DNA of 36,016 nucleotides, from positions 38,045-74,060 of the forward strand of contig DKIT01000067.1 in NCBI GenBank assembly GCA_002454415.1, written 5' to 3'. Positions 32,489 to 36,016 of the stretch are shown one piece after another. Source of the stretch: Sphingobacterium sp. UBA6711. GTDB taxonomy: Bacteria; Bacteroidota; Bacteroidia; Sphingobacteriales; Sphingobacteriaceae. Position 1 is the stretch's first letter. Every line of letters begins with the position of its first letter. The translations under genes and the position numbers were made by a program. Under the pieces are notes generated by a model that saw nothing but the letters and a program-made list of their open reading frames with translations, had not been told where the DNA came from and did no database searches.

Positions 32489-32687
32489 ATTTCTTGATAA
32501 ACTTCCCGTTGGTGCCAATATAACAAAAATTATTGAGGTCCTCCCTTCGTGAGTGCAGTCTGTTTTTCAAGTTATTCAGAAAGATTTTGAGTGAATTTGA
32601 TCCTATTTCGATGTTTAATATCATATAATCGTCAAGAAAGAGAGAAAATAAATTGAGAAAAACGTCTTTTGACAAAAGTTGAACTGT

Positions 32688-32695
32688 TAATTTTG
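32688..32695 (+). promoter_or_regulatory. -7 box TAATTTTG upstream of the response regulator
   Basis: An exact TAnnTTTG match gives a predicted start near 32699, 40 bases before the GTG start. A short inverted repeat CTTTTG-A-CAAAAG (32666-32678) lies at the -33 region and could be an autoregulatory site. The 220-base gap shows nothing else. Confidence 0.4.
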
Positions 32696-32739
32696 TATTT
32701 TACAAACCTCGAATTTTTTACTGCTTAAAAAAGATATCT

Positions 32740-33420
32740 GTGGAACTGTTGCTTATAGAGGATGAACCATCCGTCATATCATTGATCGAAAGAGGCTTAA
32801 AAGAAGAAGGCTATCATATCAGTATTGCCATGGATGGATATACCGGTTTAAAAATGGCCGGACTTAATCGCTATGACCTCATCCTATGCGATGTGATGCT
32901 GCCCGGAATGAACGGTTTAGATGTCTGTAAAAATATTCGAATGTCGAATAATGAAGTTCCCATTATTATCCTAACAGCTTTAAATCAAACAGAAGATATC
33001 GTTGAGGCCTTTGCCAGAGATGCAGATGATTACTTGACCAAACCATTTCGCTTAGAGGAATTGAAGGCTCGAATCAGCCGCTATAGCCGTAAATCGAAGA
33101 CGGTTACCGAACAGAAAAATATACTGGTGTTTGACGATCTTCAGTTGGATAGAGATAGTAAATCGGTTCAACGCGCCAATTCTCCTATTATTCTCACTGC
33201 CACCGAATTTCGTTTACTTGAGTTTTTAATGCTCAATCGCAATAAGGTATTGAGCCGAATCGATATTTTAGAGGAGGTATGGGGGATGGATGTCGATTTA
33301 AGTACTAACGTTGTTGACGTATATGTGAATTATTTGCGGAAAAAGATCGATAAACAGTTTTCACGCAAACTTATCCATACAGTGATCGGTATGGGCTATG
33401 TAATCCGTCATGAAAATTAG
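32740..33420 (+). CDS. OmpR/PhoB-family response regulator
   Basis: The 226-residue protein has a receiver domain with the acidic pocket E7-D8, phosphoacceptor Asp51 in ILCDVMLPG, Thr79 and Lys101, then a winged-helix DNA-binding domain (about 130-225) with TATEFRLLEFLMLNRNKVLSR and the C-terminal KLIHTVIGMGYVIR. The start is GTG at 32740; family members begin in the same way (MxILLIEDEP) and no ATG is in frame upstream. The last 11 bases overlap the kinase gene, so the two are translationally coupled. Targets are unknown; the adjacent porin is the obvious candidate. Confidence 0.93.
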   Translation: MELLLIEDEPSVISLIERGLKEEGYHISIAMDGYTGLKMAGLNRYDLILCDVMLPGMNGLDVCKNIRMSNNEVPIIILTALNQTEDIVEAFARDADDYLTKPFRLEELKARISRYSRKSKTVTEQKNILVFDDLQLDRDSKSVQRANSPIILTATEFRLLEFLMLNRNKVLSRIDILEEVWGMDVDLSTNVVDVYVNYLRKKIDKQFSRKLIHTVIGMGYVIRHEN

Positions 33421-34792
33421 GACTAAAATTGTACTCTTATTTTCTATCATCAGCACTTTGCTGCTTGTTGTTTTTGCCATTTATGTATCTTATTTCACTT
33501 ACGACAGTCTGCAAACCAAATTTTTTCACCGGCTTGAAGAGAATGCAGTCATTGTTGGAGACCATATTGTCCATCAGAAGGATGAAAACAGAGAACTTTA
33601 TATTCAGGTAAAACGTAAGTACCTAAAACAATTGTCAGAGGGGACAGATCACCTCATCCGTGTTGTTAAGGGAAGTGATAGTGTTCAGTTCCGTCCCGAG
33701 CTTCCTATGCCAAAAGGATTTTATACCGATGTAATCCGAAACGGAAAAGGACAATATATGCATGGTAAGACTGCATTTGTAGCTGTTTTCTTCCCAGATT
33801 ATCTCCATCGTGAGAATCTAATTGTTATATCCGAGGGAATCGATGATTATGGTCATGATGAACAGCGTCAACTGGATCGTACGTTGGTTACAGGCGGTGT
33901 ATTAGCTATTTTTTTGATCGTCTTAATGTCCTTCTATTTTGCTGACCGGTTATTAAAGCCTATTAAAGATATCAACAATGATCTGGATAAGGTTGACATC
34001 GCACATCTGGATCATCGCCTTTTCAGCAAATTTAGTAATGGAAAAGATGAGTTGGGAGTCTTGATTACAAACTTGAACTCCATGCTTAGTCGATTGGATA
34101 TTTCTGTTCAATCCCAACAAAGTTTTATTGGAAATGCTTCGCATTCCTTGAAAACTCCGCTTACAATTATCGGTGGCGAGGCGGAATTGGCACAGCAACT
34201 TTTGTCAAAGGAACATGAAGCTTACTTTTCTTTGGAGACGATTGCTAAATATGCAGATAAGATGGAGCTGATCATCAATAACCTCCTCCAATTATCCCGC
34301 ATGGGATTTAAAGGCGAAGTAGATAATAAGGAAATTATTCGAATAGATGAATTACTCTATGAAATTTACAAAGCGGAGAAGAGTATCCATAAAGAGCTAA
34401 AACTTTCTTTTGATCTCACAGAAATACCGGAAGATAGCGATGAACTGACGGTCTCAGCTAATCCTGATCTGTTTTTTATTGCTTTTAGCAATATAATTTC
34501 CAATGCATTTAAATATGGCAACGGACAACAGGTGGGCGTCGCAATCAGTAGCGATAGCAAAAATATTACAATTAAGGTTTTTGACCAAGGTATTGGAATT
34601 CCGAAAAAGGATCAACCTCATATTTTTACTTCCTTTTACCGCGCTTCTAATGTGGGCGATATTTACGGAAACGGCCTAGGGCTCGTTTTGGCCAAAAACA
34701 TTTTTGATCTCCATGGAGCCGAACTTATGCTGAATTCAACAGAAGGTCAGGGGACACTAGTCGTCGTAACAATCCCTAAAACACCTTTCTAA
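33410..34792 (+). CDS. Membrane sensor histidine kinase
   Basis: The 460-residue kinase has TM1 (7-27), a periplasmic sensor region of about 130 residues with no recognised fold, TM2 (about 159-179), HAMP (about 180-235), HisKA with His245 in NASHSLKTPLT, and HATPase_c with N-box ISNAFKYG, G1 DQGIGIPKKD and G2 GNGLGLVLAK. The H-box reads SHSLKTPLT rather than the more usual SHELRTPLT, a common variant. It pairs with the response regulator 5' of it. The signal is unknown. Confidence 0.93.
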   Translation: MKIRTKIVLLFSIISTLLLVVFAIYVSYFTYDSLQTKFFHRLEENAVIVGDHIVHQKDENRELYIQVKRKYLKQLSEGTDHLIRVVKGSDSVQFRPELPMPKGFYTDVIRNGKGQYMHGKTAFVAVFFPDYLHRENLIVISEGIDDYGHDEQRQLDRTLVTGGVLAIFLIVLMSFYFADRLLKPIKDINNDLDKVDIAHLDHRLFSKFSNGKDELGVLITNLNSMLSRLDISVQSQQSFIGNASHSLKTPLTIIGGEAELAQQLLSKEHEAYFSLETIAKYADKMELIINNLLQLSRMGFKGEVDNKEIIRIDELLYEIYKAEKSIHKELKLSFDLTEIPEDSDELTVSANPDLFFIAFSNIISNAFKYGNGQQVGVAISSDSKNITIKVFDQGIGIPKKDQPHIFTSFYRASNVGDIYGNGLGLVLAKNIFDLHGAELMLNSTEGQGTLVVVTIPKTPF

Positions 34793-34831
34793 TTTCATTT
34801 TAATCTCATCCTTATTCCATTTTTAGGTGGC

Positions 34832-34866
34832 TGAGATATACTTGTACGGGAGATAAGTATATCTCA
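34832..34866. repeat. 12-bp perfect inverted repeat between the kinase and porin genes
   Basis: Arms TGAGATATACTT (34832-34843) and its complement (34855-34866) flank an 11-base loop. There is no T-tract, so a classical terminator is doubtful. It could be a regulator site for the porin gene or a weak hairpin that limits read-through from the kinase. Confidence 0.45.
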
Positions 34867-34949
34867 TGGATCTGTCTTGATTTTTCAAATCGTATCGGCG
34901 TTTGAAAATACAAGATGGCTTCCTCACCATATAGGAACAAAATATAAGG

Positions 34950-36016
34950 ATGAAAAAAACACTTTCACTTTTTACAACGCTTGGGGTTGGGATCGCTACA
35001 TTATATGCTCAAGATCAGATCAAGACAGATTCCATTGCGACGCAGAGAAACAGCTTGTTGCTTAAAGAACCGGCGAGAGCAAAATCATTTCAATTGGATG
35101 TTTTGTTGCGTGCTGGATTGCAAGTCGACAATGGGGACGGCTCATCGCAGGGTAAAGCAAACCTTGATGATGCCCGTATCTTAATGAGTGGAGACTATAA
35201 TGAGCGACTTTCATACAAGGTGCGTTTTCGTTTGAATCGGTCATTTGCTCCAACAAGCCAGGATAATGGATCCCGAGCATTGGACATGGCATTGATCAAG
35301 TACAAGTTTGGAAAGGATCTGAAATGGTCCGTAACTGCGGGTAAGCAAAGTGCGATGGTCGGGAGTTATGAGTTTGAAAATAACCCAATTTATGAATATA
35401 AGTTTACCGACTATGTCGACCGTATACTAAACCTTTTTGTTGTTGGAGGGATGTTGTCCTATGAAGTCAATCCAAATCATTCGTTGCATGCTCAGATCTA
35501 CAATACAACGAATGATAGTTTTATGGAACTTCATACAAAAAATGGTTTTGCAGTAGGTGATTTGGAGCGTTCTAGTGTGCCTATGGGAGCCTATTTTACA
35601 TGGGTGGGCGCATTTATGGATAAAAAGATCAATACCAAATGGTCCTACAATATCTCCCAATTTGCAAAAGGAAATACCAATCATTCGGTTTCACTAGCAA
35701 ATAAATTCAAAACGGCAAAACAGATGCTTTATCTCGATGTACAGTACTCTTATCTTGCTGTTGATCATGCTATGATTGCATCTTCAGCAATCAATGAATT
35801 TTATGGTAGAACCGGCGAAAATCGGGTATTGGCAAAAGATGTGAATTATGGCTCGGCCATACTACGCTATGATCAATTTTTGGATAAAAAATGGGAAGTC
35901 GCTTTAAAAGGTGGTTATGAGATCGCGGGATCAAGAGATGATGATCAACTGGGGGAAAATTTCCGTCAAAACTGGACCTTTTTTGCCGCTTTACAGCACA
36001 AGCCATTCCATAATCG
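34950..36016 (+). CDS. Phosphate-selective porin O/P family outer-membrane protein, 3' end missing
   Basis: The open frame from ATG 34950 runs off the right edge after about 355 codons. It has a signal peptide (MKKTLSLFTTLGVGIATLYA, cleaved before QDQ) and beta-barrel strands such as SYKVRFRLNR, LIKYKFGKDLKWSVTAGKQ and LRYDQFLDKKWEVALKGGYE. The pattern FQLDVLLRAGLQVDN...DDARILMSGDY is typical of OprP/OprO-like 16-strand porins. It follows a two-component system by 157 bases. OprP-like porins elsewhere answer to PhoB-type regulators, so phosphate control is possible but unproven here. AAGG upstream of the ATG is a weak ribosome site. Confidence 0.82.
   Translation, partial: MKKTLSLFTTLGVGIATLYAQDQIKTDSIATQRNSLLLKEPARAKSFQLDVLLRAGLQVDNGDGSSQGKANLDDARILMSGDYNERLSYKVRFRLNRSFAPTSQDNGSRALDMALIKYKFGKDLKWSVTAGKQSAMVGSYEFENNPIYEYKFTDYVDRILNLFVVGGMLSYEVNPNHSLHAQIYNTTNDSFMELHTKNGFAVGDLERSSVPMGAYFTWVGAFMDKKINTKWSYNISQFAKGNTNHSVSLANKFKTAKQMLYLDVQYSYLAVDHAMIASSAINEFYGRTGENRVLAKDVNYGSAILRYDQFLDKKWEVALKGGYEIAGSRDDDQLGENFRQNWTFFAALQHKPFHN

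Noticed and set aside
32478..32675. A 65-codon leftward frame overlapping the start of the small membrane protein gene
   Set aside because: Its first codon is TTG, it has no homology I recognise, and it overlaps a better frame. AT-rich DNA easily gives such frames.
1..36016. tRNA, rRNA, riboswitch, CRISPR, insertion sequence or prophage
   Set aside because: I looked for cloverleaf-like inverted repeats in the gaps, for regularly spaced repeats, transposase motifs and FMN-type riboswitch features upstream of ribH, and saw none. A covariance-model search (Infernal/Rfam, tRNAscan-SE) would be decisive.

Overview
The window looks like chromosomal DNA from a member of Bacteroidota, most likely the Sphingobacteriaceae (a Sphingobacterium-like organism; the genus is inferred). 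Reasons: moderate-to-low GC, a fused LpxC/FabZ gene, PorX (response regulator plus PglZ domain, the type IX secretion regulator of this phylum), a bacillithiol-type YtxJ protein, almost no Shine-Dalgarno sequences, and repeated upstream copies of TAnnTTTG, the -7 box of the Bacteroidota primary sigma factor. I see no rRNA, tRNA, CRISPR array, insertion sequence or prophage. It is ordinary, densely packed chromosome, and no gene-free stretch exceeds about 300 bases.

Layout: 1-3.6 kb holds the 5' end of dapD (leftward), an S4 RNA-binding protein, a ytxJ operon, ribH and a membrane-anchored TPR protein. 3.7-5.7 kb is a long membrane-bound sugar-nucleotide 4,6-dehydratase. 5.7-11 kb holds an alanine-dehydrogenase-like protein, a secreted alpha/beta hydrolase, and a leftward porX-tsaE-ABC ATPase run. 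11.2-18.1 kb is a rightward envelope/translation cluster: HD phosphohydrolase, lpxD, lpxC/fabZ, lpxA, an atypical ABC ATPase, efp and a 5-formyl-THF cyclo-ligase. 18.3-22.6 kb has a TPR/HTH membrane regulator, galE, a decayed sugar-nucleotide decarboxylase fragment and waaA (Kdo transferase). 22.7-28.6 kb has a long GAPDH, hemW, an M1 peptidase and a small membrane protein. 28.7-32.0 kb is a leftward sulfur operon: split YeeE/YedE transporter, TauE/SafE exporter and an MBL/double-rhodanese protein. 32-36 kb has a small membrane protein, a two-component system and the 5' part of an outer-membrane porin that runs off the end.

Working together: lpxD, lpxC/fabZ, lpxA and waaA build lipid A-Kdo, with galE and the 4,6-dehydratase supplying surface sugars. 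The sulfur operon would import a reduced sulfur compound, oxidise or transfer the sulfane sulfur, and export sulfite. A perfect palindrome lies about 41 bp upstream of its predicted start site, where a class II Crp/Fnr activator would sit.

No obvious new defence or mobile system is present. The points most worth a second look are the sulfur-operon palindrome and promoter, the recurrent TAnnTTTG box 3-7 bases from start codons (possible leaderless mRNAs), the dapD promoter palindrome, the decayed decarboxylase fragment, and several enzymes lacking family-typical residues (Ald-like protein, ABC ATPase, EF-P loop).
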